A stretch of 47,198 nucleotides of DNA from Nemertoderma westbladi (taxonomy: Eukaryota; Xenacoelomorpha; Nemertodermatida; Nemertodermatidae), in the NCBI GenBank assembly GCA_032718475.1, contig JAUCBJ010002733.1, positions 1 to 47,198 on the forward strand. Reading direction: 5' to 3'. Both the position numbers and the translations under genes were made by a program. The first letter of the stretch is position 1. Every line of letters starts with the position of its first letter. Below are positions 10,983 to 21,800 of the stretch, piece by piece. The notes under the pieces were generated by a model that was given only the letters and a program-made list of their open reading frames with translations, was not told where the DNA came from and did no database searches.

Positions 10983-11104
10983 AAAACCGGAATATATTAC
11001 CAAACAAGAGGAAAGATAATACAGCACATAACAATAGGGTAAGACAGAGAGGAAATGGATACATCAGAAAATTGACGCCACAGCCACACGCCACATGATG
11101 ACTG

Positions 11105-11240
11105 ATAGGCGTTATGATAAACATACTTACCGTAAACCCCTCCAGCTATGCCACTACAGAACGTCCCAATGCAATTTGTGGCAGTGTATTCCGTACACAA
11201 GTCAGTTAGTTGTAATGTATTGTATGTAGCTGTTTTGTGG
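11105..11240 (+). repeat. Dispersed repeat R2, left part (split by insertion)
   Basis: It carries ACTTACCGTAAACCCCTCCAGCTATGCCACTAC and GTCAGTTAGTTGTAAT, both also found near 7760-7795 and 7545-7562. It runs up to the GTTTTGTGG that borders the foldback-like element. Confidence 0.5.
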
Positions 11241-12093
11241 GGATCTAGGACACTTCCCCCCGCCCAAGTAGGACACTTCCCCCCCGGACACTTGCCCCCC
11301 GGACACTTCCCCCCCAGACCGCCCCCAAACCCCCGCTTCTTTTCTTGGGGGCTGCCGCCCCCAAACCCCGGCATTTCCCAGTGTGCTCGTGGTGAAAGAC
11401 TTAAGACCATTTTGAAATAATTAATTCATGTTTGTATCATCAGATAATAAATTGACTAAGCCTAAAGTAGGAGCTGTGTTGAATGTTAACCAAATTAATA
11501 TATAAATTACTACAATATTATATAATTCAACAAAATCCTATTAAAAATATTGCAAGTAACCAGGAAATTTAATATGTAGTGTGTATAATATCTATATATG
11601 TCCCTGGAGAGGTATAATTTTGATTGCAACAATAATATTCATCCCCATCTGCTACAATTTGAAGAAGACTATTATATTACTGTTATGACTATTATTATAA
11701 TAATACCTATAATTAAAACAATTAATTATTATAATTCTATAGTTAATAAAAACAGTATATCATTCGGGGGATGGAATTTATAGGTCATCGAATTAATTGT
11801 TTAAAGATTAGCAAACAATACGATGTAATTGCATTGATAAAACCCATAAATAAAACTTGGATATAAAATGTAAAATCGGGATGCAAAAGATCACTTTCTG
11901 AGCTAAGAAAGCAAAATTGGATACAACTTGTCTGGAAACAAGCGGTCCGTTTACCTTACAAAATGAAAAATACGAATGTGCGAAGTTAAGAACAGTCGGG
12001 GGGGAAGTGTCCGGGGGGGAAGTGTCCGGGGGGGAAGTGTCTGGGGGGGAAGTGTCCGGGGGGAAGTGTCCGGGGGGGAAGTGTCCGAACACC
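11241..12093. mobile_element. Foldback-like element with minisatellite inverted termini
   Basis: The left terminus is a short tandem array of GGACACTTCCCCCC units (11248-11316). The right terminus is the same unit inverted (GGGGGGAAGTGTCC, 11998-12087, about six copies). The outermost bases read GGATCTAGGACACTTC on the left and GGTGTTCGGACACTTC on the inverted right. A 9-bp direct repeat GTTTTGTGG flanks the element (11232-11240, 12094-12102). The repeat R2 resumes after it, and an uninterrupted R2 is present at 7520-7800. The interior is AT-rich and non-coding. The long frames over the G/C-rich ends are compositional. Confidence 0.7.
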
Positions 12094-12295
12094 GTTTTGT
12101 GGTGGTAAAATGGAATGCTTTGCAATTAAATCAAACTATTTCCTAACCGCGGCTTTACGACAAAGTAAAAGAGCCGCTGCATTTTAGCAGAAACAGTTGT
12201 CAATGTATAATAGGAATGTATTGTAATTATATCAAATTATATTTTACATTACACACATCCGTATTAACTAAACATAATAGCCGTAAACGCAATGA
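12094..12295 (+). repeat. Dispersed repeat R2, right part
   Basis: It continues the R2 sequence after the insertion, with GGCTTTACGACAAAG, CATTTTAGCAGAAACAG and TTACACACATCCGTATTAACTAAACATA, as at 7580-7760. Confidence 0.6.
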
Positions 12296-13224
12296 TGTTT
12301 TTTCCATGTATTTGTATTTGTAGGAAGTAGGAAGTTGGTGCCAAAAGAACCTAATAGAACCCAAAAGAACCACCCAAAAGAACCAAAAATCAACGAAACG
12401 AAGCCAAAAGATTCCAAGATTGGTTATGTATAATGGACTGCCACGCGTATTTAATAGAATCAAAATATATTTATTGTCAAATCTATAATATAATAACTAT
12501 TTACATCATTGTGTGCAAAGTAGCACTTTGCAGCGTTATGACCCGAGTTTATTTATGTACCGAAAGAGCGCAGCTAAGGTTTACATAAATAAACAAGGGT
12601 CTTTAACTAATGATGTATGTAATTTTGTAACGTTATGTCAACATATCAGCGTTCGGTATGTGAAGAAAGGATTTTATGGATACTCATTTACACATTTTAA
12701 TCATGTACTATTTCGAATATTAGTGAAATATATATATATATAGATATCTGTACTATACATTTATCTAATTAAAGTTTATTGTTGTTATCTCCTGAATGGA
12801 TGTCATCGATGATCCATCGTCGACTGAAGAAAACTGAGTCACCGTCTGTGTCCGTTCAGTTTTACTGAACACTGTCGCCATATTTTCTTTGTGTCGTGAG
12901 GAAACCACCTCGAGAGGCTCCCCTGATACCCACCGGACCTCAGCCTGTCGCTTTATGACGACACACATCCCTTTGACTTGCAGCACTGCAGTATGGGATG
13001 TGGGGAATTGGTCTCCATAACCCGGGTGTGTCCAAGATAGCTAATTTGTGCAGGGCATATGGAAGGCCGGAATAGGTTTTATAGTGTATTTTTTCAGAAT
13101 ACATTTTCTTATCGGTTTAAATAACCTTTTAACGTTATTTTCTGTAATTGTCCGTTTTATTTCTATTTATCTTCCATAGTACCGGTGTCTCTACTGCTCT
13201 TCTCGTAGGCAAATACTACTACTA
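12296..13224. other. Unassigned sequence
   Basis: No recognised gene. There is a run of (AAAAGAACC)-like phrases near 12343-12385. A 17-bp near-palindrome GCAAAGTAGCACTTTGC lies at 12515-12531 (related to 16220-16242). A (TA)n run lies near 12729-12742. The 12780-13060 part is less AT-rich and may be old transposon sequence, but I cannot name it. Confidence 0.4.
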
Positions 13225-14318
13225 CTAGGATCGGCATGCTGCATTGCAGCTGCATTTTTAAGAATGCTGTGCCGGCTTGTCAACAAAATTGCACCGCCAC
13301 AACTCCCTATTACCCATAACATTTGCTAGATCATCCGCATCTTTAAGGCCAGTGTCCTTTAAGATGCGTCTCAAGAAAGTCATGGGCTGTCCACCATGCT
13401 TATTCACTCCATGAGGTTGCCAAAGTACAAGATTATGCACTGGCTGGTCCTCACGGCGATAGCAATGTCCTGCAAAGCGGAGGCGATTTTGTTCTAGTGT
13501 CAAGCTTGGGGGAACCAATGAGACACCTCCAATGTTATATAGTGTCTGGTTGGAGATGTGTGCATTGTACTTGACACAATGAACCCGGCGTAGCATTCTT
13601 GTGAATGTGCCATCCAGAGATTTGGTGTCCTCAGCAGTTAGAGCCCAGCATGGACTCCCGTAGAGGAGTACTGGAACTACTGCTGCTCTAAATAATCGGA
13701 CCTTAAGTTTCCGATTAATTCTCGGTGACTTCCAAATCCTGGAAAGCCTATCCAAGGCTGCCCATGCCTTTCCCTTACGTATTCGAAGGTCCTCAGCTGA
13801 CTTCCGGATCCATGATCCCAGGTAACAGAAGTCGTCCACATGCTCAAGCATACCATCCTTTGAGCTTATGCTCATCCGATAAGAGACTTGCTGAGGACTT
13901 TCAAAGTTAACTGTCAGAAATTTGGTCTTTCTGGAGTTAATAAAAAGACCAACACTAGAAGCAGCATGTTCTAATGAGCTGAGGAGCCGTTGGGCTCCCT
14001 GTAATGATTCTGAGAGTACTCCTAAGTCATCAGCAAAGTCTAAATCAGTTAGGTACTTGGCAGGATTTCCTCGACTTCTGGAGCCAGTAGGTGGAGTTAT
14101 CATCACCCCATCATCATTATAATGATCTAAGGCCATGCGTAGAACATAGTCAACCACAATAATGAACAAGAATGGTGCAAGTGTGTCTCCTTGGAGGACG
14201 CCCCATAACACTTCAAATGGTTCTGTGTCACCGTCAACAGTAGACACAAATGTTGTCGAACCATCATATACTGATCTGATTGCTGCAATAATTTCATCAG
14301 GAATCCATAGGCAAATAG
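13225..14318 (-). mobile_element. LINE with RT catalytic core and C-terminal domain, 5'-truncated
   Basis: This is the best-preserved copy of the family at 750-2223. The 329-codon frame (13258-14247) includes the RT motif GVLQGDTLAPFLF (residues 16-28) and the active-site motif LDFADDL with the FADD aspartates at residues 73-74. It then has SVGLFINSRKT, FCYLGSWI, LLYGSPCWALT and the C-terminal RLRFAGHC and GGQPMTFLRRIL. Family homology continues upstream to about 14318 (IPDEIIAAIRS on the minus strand). The N-terminal fingers and any endonuclease are absent. The 3' end carries the shared TGCAGCTGCAATGCAGCATGCCGATCC and a (TAG)n tail at 13215-13230. It cannot move by itself in this form. The exact LINE clade is uncertain. 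Confidence 0.85.
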
Positions 14319-14751
14319 TGCAAGTACAGTAACGGATTCAATAAAAGTCCATTAGGAAACAAGTAGTAACCTTTCCTTTAGGAAATCACTTGGAATTTGC
14401 CTAATGTAAGTCTACCTAAATCGGCTAAATATCAAAGTATAGAAGTATATGTCATTGAACCCGCTGAACCTACAGGAGTAGAGAGAGCACACTATCTCGC
14501 ATCGCGTTTGATCAAATAAATCTTCCACAATTCTCCGTTTAAAGTTCGTTGACCCCCCCCCCCCCCCCACACCACACGCACATGAAGGGAATGCTTTATC
14601 ATTGCGGGTATATTAGTTACATATTGAAAATTAATTTCGTATAATTGCAATGCATTCCTATCACCCATTGCAACAAGCTTATGCTATAATAACATTATAT
14701 GGTTTTATTCTTGTCATGGCGAAAACGAGCTGCGATAACTATATAATTGGA
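14319..14751. other. AT-rich spacer with C16 tract
   Basis: No gene is seen. A run of 16 C residues is at 14553-14568. Confidence 0.5.
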
Positions 14752-14949
14752 TGTAATTGCAATGCAACTCAATCCACGGTACCGTAACTACAGTAACAGT
14801 AACAGTATAGGGTTCTACTGCACCTGCACATTTAAACGTGGTCTAATCTCATTGGATAACGTGTTTATGGATAACAAACCCACGTTGTGTTGGTATGAGG
14901 CCGCATTCTATTGGAGCAACCGTTTTAGTTTCAGAGGTGATGGCGTCAT
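14752..14949. repeat. Dispersed repeat, copy B (matches 1-191)
   Basis: It aligns over its full length with positions 1-191 in the same orientation, with about ten differences and a small CAGTAA duplication. Its left neighbour is a LINE on the minus strand. The LINE next to copy A is on the + strand. Confidence 0.8.
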
Positions 14950-15145
14950 ATTTTATTACATCCAAACACAAGTCTATCGCTAGGATACGGTGGCTGAATG
15001 TGGCCACTTTAATATAAATAATCGTTTTTCTTTAAAGGTACAAGTTCACCACGGCTCAATAACGTAAAGAAGCAAGTTACAGATGAAGGTTGAAAGGAAC
15101 CAAAACATTAAACGAGAGTTAGGAATATTGTAGAAAAAACAAAAA

Positions 15146-16055
15146 CCAGGCTCACTCGTGAGCCAGGATGAGTCAGACTCACACGTGTGTCAGGCTAAGC
15201 CGTGATTCAGGCTCACCCGTGAGACAGGCTTACACTTGAGTCAGGCTCACCCTTGAGTCAGGCTAAGCCGTGAGTCAGGCTTACCCGTGAGTCAGGCTCA
15301 CCCGTGAGTCTGACTCAGCCGTAAGTCAGGATCACCCGTGAGTCAGGCTTACACTTGAGTCAGGCTCACCCTTGAGTCAGGCTCACTAGTGAGTCAGGCT
15401 CACCCATGAGTCAGGCTTACCCCTGAGTCACACTCACCCGTGAGTCAGACTCAGCTGTGAGTCAGGCTCACCCGTGAGTCAGATTAACCCGTGAGTCAGG
15501 CTTACCCTTGAGTCAGGCTCACCCGTGAGTCAGACTCTGCCGCGAGTCAGGCTCAACCGTAATTCAGGTTTACCCTTGAGTCAGACACACCCGTGAGTCA
15601 GACTCAGCCGTGAGTCAGGATCACCCGTGAGTCATGCTCACCCTTGAGTCAGGCTCACCAGTGAGTCAGACTCAGCCGTGAGTCAGACTCACCCATTAGT
15701 CAGGCTTACCCTTGAGTCACACTCACCCGTGAATCAGACTCAGACGTGAGTCAGGCTCACCAGTGAGTCAGGTTTACCCTTGAGTCAGGCTAACACTTGA
15801 GTCAGACTCAGCTGTGAGTCAGGCTCACCCTTGAGTCAGGCTCAACCTTGAGTCAGGCTCACCCGTGAGACAGACTCAGCCGTGAGTCAGGCTCACCCAT
15901 GAGTCAGGCTTACCCTTGAGTCACACGCACCCGTGAGTCAGACTCAGCCTTGAGGCAGGCTCACCAGTGAGTCAGGCTTACCCGTGAATCATGCTCACCC
16001 GTGAGTCAGACTCACCCGTGAATCAGGCTCACGCGTGACCCATGGTGAGCCGAGC
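15146..16055. repeat. 17-bp minisatellite rich in TGAGTCA
   Basis: The consensus unit is ACCCGTGAGTCAGGCTC (17 bp), repeated roughly 53 times with many single-base variants (GTGAGTCAGACTCAGCC, CTTGAGTCAGGCTTACC). Most units contain TGAGTCA, which equals the AP-1 consensus site. The unit is also partly self-complementary (GTGAGTC/GACTCAC). No reading frame is supported. Confidence 0.9.
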
Positions 16056-16669
16056 TTACTTTTCACTATTTATTTTCACTCACTCACTAACGTTCGTTCG
16101 TGTAACAAAACACTCAGATCATCACACTGTAAAGTGCTACTTTACACACAAGAATGTTAATAGTTATTGTCACATTATGTCAACTTAAAAGCCTTCTTGA
16201 AAATTACTCGTACCGCAGCGCTGCAAAGTACTACTTTGCAGCGTTGCGGCCTATAGGACGGAACGCTGCAAAGTAATCAATAACATGAAAACAACTTAAA
16301 TTACCGTATTCCAGAATGTATTATTTCCATTTTTAATGCGTGCGTCTAGTTTGAAGTGATGGGACTAGCTAATGTATGTAAATAATTCTTTAACGATTAA
16401 GACTGTGTCGAAACGTTATGAAGACATTGCCATTGAAGACATGACAAGACCGAGAAAAGGATGTTATAGTTGCCGATATTTCAACCAAACAGTATAATTG
16501 CAATTTATAAAATAGTTACAATACAGATACCAATACACAGTGGGCCAGAAACCATGTTTTGTGGCCAAAATGCATTAATTCGGAAAGTGTTCATGTTTTA
16601 AGAAAAATGTTTCTCCAATACGGGTTTTAAAGTGTTCTAAATCGTTTGGGAAGGGTTTCGAGTTATCAA
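16056..16669. other. Unassigned AT-rich sequence with short palindrome
   Basis: It contains GCTGCAAAGTACTACTTTGCAGC (16220-16242), a palindrome whose arms extend a further 7 bp with one mismatch. A shorter relative, GTAAAGTGCTACTTTAC, is near 16130. No gene is recognised. Confidence 0.5.
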
Positions 16670-17600
16670 TGTTTGGCGTTGTGCCATTTCTTGGCACGTG
16701 CCAAAATTAACATATTTGGGAAATATGATAAACAATGCCACAATGCCGCAGCTTTCCCAGAGTGCTGATGCGATTTCAAATAGTTTCCAATTCCGCGGTG
16801 GCACAGATTAGACAACTTAGGCACGTGGCACATGTTTGAGGCATATGGCACAAAATATCAAACTTACTACAGATAGTCAGAAATTGACAATTTTTAGTGT
16901 TTAGAGGTTTTAGAGGGTGCTGATTCAATTGCAAATAGTTTCAAATTCCGCTATCACTCAGACGTGCCACTTTAGCATGTGGCACATGTTTGCGGCATAT
17001 GGCACAAAATATCAAACTTACTACGGATAGTCAGAAATTGACAATTTTCAGTATTTAGAGGTTTTAGAGGGTGCTGATTCGATTGCAAATAGTTTCAAAT
17101 TCCACTCTCACTTAGACGTGCCACTTTAGCATGTGGCACATGTTTGCGGCACTTTGGCACAAGATACAAATATATCTACTGCTAGATAGAAATTAACAAT
17201 TTTCATTATTTACAGGATTTCAAGATTGCTGATACGATTGCAAATAGTTTCAAATCCCGCTGTTCCATAATTGTGCCACTTTAGCATGTGGCACATGTTT
17301 GCGGCACATGGCATAAAATATCAAAATTTGTCCTGCCAGACAGAAATTGACAATTTTCAGTACTTATGGGTTTTCAAGCATGCTGATACGATTGAAAATA
17401 ATTTAAAATTCCGCTATCACCCAGATGTGCCAGTTTAGCTTGTGACACTTGTTTGCGGCACATGCTGCATGGCACAAAATGTCAAAATCTATACTGCTAG
17501 ACAGAAATTGATAATTTTCGGTATTTACAGGTTTTCGAGGGTGCTGATTCGATTAAAACTGGTGTCAATTGTCCATCTCGTTTATAAGTGCTATTTTCGG
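16670..17600. repeat. Tandem repeat of ~155 bp, about six units
   Basis: The phrase GTGCTGATTCGATTGCAAATAG recurs at about 16762, 16917, 17071, 17226, 17380 and 17541, intervals of 154-161 bp. Each unit also holds GTGCCACTTTAGCATGTGGCAC, a pair of inverted GTGCCA/TGGCAC half-sites, and CAGAAATTGACAATTTTCAG. Units have diverged by many substitutions, so the array is older than the 58-bp satellite. Confidence 0.85.
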
Positions 17601-18602
17601 AAAGTACCAACAGTGAAATCCTACAATTTTGGTATTGATATCCGTATTTGGATGTCATTTTTGGTCCTTTTGGGCAAATTGGGGCAACCCAGTTTAGCAA
17701 TAATTTTGTTGTATAGATGTTGATCTTTCATTTGAATGGCAGGTTGGGGCTTAGCAAGGCGTAGCAAAAAAAATTTTGATCCCAAAAGTTCTAGAACACA
17801 TATTATAAAGATATTTTTGTGGTTTTTAAAGAATATCACTTTTAGTACATATTTGCATTTAAACCCAGGTGTGGCCCATTTAACCCAGGTGTGGCCCATT
17901 TTGCCCCAGAGGTGGCCCATTCTACCCCAGGGTCCCAGAGGTGGCCCATTCCATTTTACCAGACATTTTCTGGGACTCTGGACTATTGGCCATTGGCCAT
18001 TGGCCCATCAGGCCAATTATGGCAAGGGTCCAAAATCACATTTTTTATCATTAATATCGTACAAGGATAAGGTACCAAGGTTAAACAATGACTCGTTAAT
18101 TAACTGGGAATTGTATCATTTGGAAACTACATGAAACCTGGTCGTTCCGTGATGCATATTCTGTAAAGAGATATTGTGTTTTTGCCAGGAAGAACTATCA
18201 GGGACAGCCATAATACAGTGCAAGGCCGAAAAATTGGACATTGTGATACTTAAATCGAACTACAAAAAAACTTTTTTACTTTTTTTTTATTTTTACTCGT
18301 ACTTACATTAATAATTTTCATCAATTCATATATTTCTACATAATATACACTCTACGGCACTGTACTATACAGCAGGCTGCTATGGAATAGCTATGCCTGT
18401 AAAATTTGATAAATTGAATGCTGATTAACACAATTATCCGCAATTTCATACCCACACACTGTTGTATTTCATGTATAATAACAATAGGAATAATATTTAT
18501 AATCGCGAACCAATTATTTGTCATTCGACACATAGCGAATACCGCGTGTTTCAATGCATTACAATCCAAATTATTACTTACCAAAGCTACGCGAACTTTT
18601 TC
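17601..18602. other. Region upstream of the EGF/ShKT gene
   Basis: No gene is recognised. At 17862-17955 a short tandem motif (ACCCAGGTGTGGCCCATTT and variants) is repeated four to five times. The rest is AT-rich. Promoter-proximal elements of the downstream gene may lie here, but I cannot point to specific sites. Confidence 0.45.
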
Positions 18603-18610
18603 TATATAAA
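18603..18610 (+). promoter_or_regulatory. TATA-like box of the EGF/ShKT gene
   Basis: TATATAAA lies about 106 bp before the ATG at 18716, leaving room for a 5' UTR of about 70-85 nt. No other core element was identified with confidence. Confidence 0.5.
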
Positions 18611-18715
18611 CTTCACTTGCCCTGAAGACATAAACATCATTCTTTACATTTAATACAAACTATTCGGTTAAACCGAAGAGAAACCTCAACCAGTTTATTC
18701 CGTTCCTAACCAACA

Positions 18716-18812
18716 ATGATTATCTTTATTCTTCTACTCCTCAGCCCAACTACTGTCTTCGGAAGTTGGTGGGGTGGATGTTCTTGGTGGTCGTCTTGTT
18801 CCAGCACAACAG
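18716..18812 (+). CDS. Exon 1: signal peptide and Trp/Cys-rich N-terminus
   Basis: The ATG follows an A-rich context (CCAACAATG). The protein starts MIIFILLLLSPTTVFG, a clear hydrophobic signal peptide with likely cleavage after Gly16. It continues SWWGGCSWWSSCSSTT. The donor is ACAG|GTCAGT at 18813, leaving phase 1. The frame stays open into the intron for more than 3 kb, but the splice site and the phase-matched EGF exon downstream support splicing here. Confidence 0.8.
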
Positions 18813-21800
18813 GTCAGTTTCTTATTGTGTCATTATCATTTTTAAATATATATGGAAATATATATTTATTACCTATTTCATATATTTCTTTTTGTTTTTT
18901 AAAATTAACATATAGGCCTCATAAAATCTATGCTTTTTCATTACTGTTATTGCATTGTATTGCAAACTTCTTACTGTACCATCAATCTCATCAAGCGGAA
19001 ACAAAAACCCACCCAAACCCATTCGTACCCAACCCAACCCTCTCTCCCTCCCCCATTCGTACCCAACCCTCTTTCACCCGTTCGTACCCAACCCTCACTC
19101 CCTCCTTCCCCTTTTCGTACCCAACCCTCCCTCCACACCTTAATACCAACCATCCCTCCCTCCCTCCCCCATTCGTACCCAACCATCCCTTCCCCAATTC
19201 GTACCCAACACTCACTCCCTCTTCGTACCCAACCCTCCCTCCCTCACCCGTTCGTACCCAACTCTCACTCCCTCCTTCCCCTACCCAACCCTCCCTCCAC
19301 ACCTTCATACCAACCATCCCTCCCTCCGTCCCCCATTCGTACCCAACCATCCCTCCCCACATTCGTACCCAACCCAACCCTCCCCACATTCGTACCCAAC
19401 CATCCCTCCCCACATTCGTACCCAACCCTCACTCCCTCTTCGTACCCAACCCTCCCTCCCTCCCCTATTCGTACCCAACCCAACCCTCCCTCCTTCCCCC
19501 GTTCGTACCCAACCCTCCCTCCACACCTTCATACCAACCATCCCTCCCTCCCTCCCCCATTCGTACCCAACCCTCCCTCCCTCCCCCATTCGTACCCAAC
19601 CATCCCTCCCCACATTCGTACCCAACCCCCACTCCCTCTTCGTACCCAACCCTCCCTCCCTCCCCTATTCGTACCCAACCCAACCCTCCCTCCTTCCCCC
19701 GTTCGTACCCAACCCTCCCTCCACACCTTCATACCAACCCTCACTCTCTCCCTCCCCCATTCGTACCCAACCCTCCCTCCACATCTTCATACCAACCAAC
19801 CCTCCCTCCCTCCCCCATTCATACCCAACCCTCCCTTCCTCCCCCATTCGTACCCAACCCAACCCTCCCTCCCTCCCCCATTCGTACCCAACCCTCCCTC
19901 CCTCTTTCCCGTGTTCGTCTCCAACCCAACCAACCCTCCTTCGCCCGTTCGTACCCAACCCTCCCTCCCTCCTTCCCCCGTTCGTACCCAACCCAACCCT
20001 ACCTACCTCCCCCAGTCGTACCCAACTCTCCCTCACCCGTTCGTACCCAACCCTCACTCCCTCCTTCCCCCGTTCGTACCCAACCCTCACTCCACACCTT
20101 CATACCAACCATCCCTCCCTCCCTCACCCGTTCGTACCCAACCCTCACTCCCTCTTTCCCCCATTCGTACCCAACACAACCCTCCCTCCTTCGCCCGTTC
20201 GTACCCAACCCTCCCGCCTCCCCTGTTCGTACCCAACCCTCCTTCCCTCCCCCGTTCGTACCCAATCACCCCCCCCCCCCCCTTCCGTACCCAACCCTCA
20301 CTCCCTCTTCGTACCCAACCCTCCCCCCTCCCCCATTCGTACCCAACCCTCACTCCCTCCTTCCCCTGTTCGTATCCAACCCAACCCTCCCTCCTTCGCC
20401 CGTTCGTACCCAACCCTCACTCCCTCTTCGTACCCAACCCTCCCTCCCTCCTTCCCCCGTTCGTACCCAACCCGTCCCTCCTTCCCTCCCCCATTCGTAC
20501 CCAACCCTCCATCACCCGTTCGTACCCAACCCTCCCTCCACACCTACATACCAACAATCCCTCCCTCCTTCCCCTGTTCGTATCCAACCCAACCCTCCCT
20601 CCTTCGCCCGTTCGCACCCAACCCTCCCGCCTCCCCTGTTCGTACCCAACCCTCCCTCCCTCCCCCGTTCGTACCCAACCATCCCCCCTCACATTCGTAC
20701 CCAACCCTCACTCCCTCTTCGTACCCAACCCTCCCTCCCTCCCCCATTTGTACCCAACCCAACCATCCCTCCTTCGCCCGTTCGTACCCAACCCTCCCTC
20801 ACCCGTTCGTACCCAACCCTCCCTCCCTCCCCCATTCGTACTCAACCCTCCCTCCCCCATTCGTACCCAACCCAACCATCCCTCCTTCGCCCGTTCGTAC
20901 CCAACCCAACCCAACCCTCCCTCCCTCCCCCATTCGTACTCAACCCTCCCTCCCCCATTCGTACTCAACCCTCCCTCCCCCATTCGTACCCAACCCTCCC
21001 TCCCCCATTCGTACCCAACCCAACCCTCCCTCCCCCATTCGTACCCAACCCTCACTCCCTCTTCGTACCCAACCCTCCCTCCCTCCCCCATTCGTACCCA
21101 ACCCAACCATCCCTCCTTCGCCCGTTCGTACCCAACCCAACCCAACCCTCCCTCCCTCCCCCATTCGTACTCAACCCTCCCCCCTCCCCCATTCGTACCC
21201 AACCCAACCATCCCTCCTTCGCCCGTTCGTACCCAACCCAACCCAACCCTCCCTCCCTCCCCCATTCGTACTCAACCCTCCCCCCTCCCCCGTTCGTATC
21301 CAACCCTCCCTCCCCCATTCGTACCCAACCCTCCCTCCCTCCCTCCCCCATTTGTACCCAACCCAACCCTCCCTCCCCCATTCGTACCCAACCCTCACTC
21401 CCTCTTCGTACCCAACCCTCCCTCCCTCCCCCATTCGTACCCAACCCAACCATCCCTCCTTCGCCCGTTCGTACCCAACCCAACCCTCCCTCCCTCCCCC
21501 ATTCGTACTCAACCCTCCCCCCTCCCCCGTTCGTATCCAACCCTCCCTCACCCGTTCGTACCCAACCCTCCCTCCCTCCCTCCCCCATTCGTACCCAACC
21601 CAACCCTCCCTCCCCCATTCGTACCCAACCCTCACTCCCTCTTCGTACCCAACCCTCCCTCCCTCCCCCATTCGTACCCAACCCAACCATCCCTCCTTCG
21701 CCCGTTCGTACCCAACCCAACCCAACCCCCCCTCCCCCGTTCGTATCCAACCCTCCCTCCCCCATTCGTACCCAACCCAACCCACCCTTCCCCATTCGTA

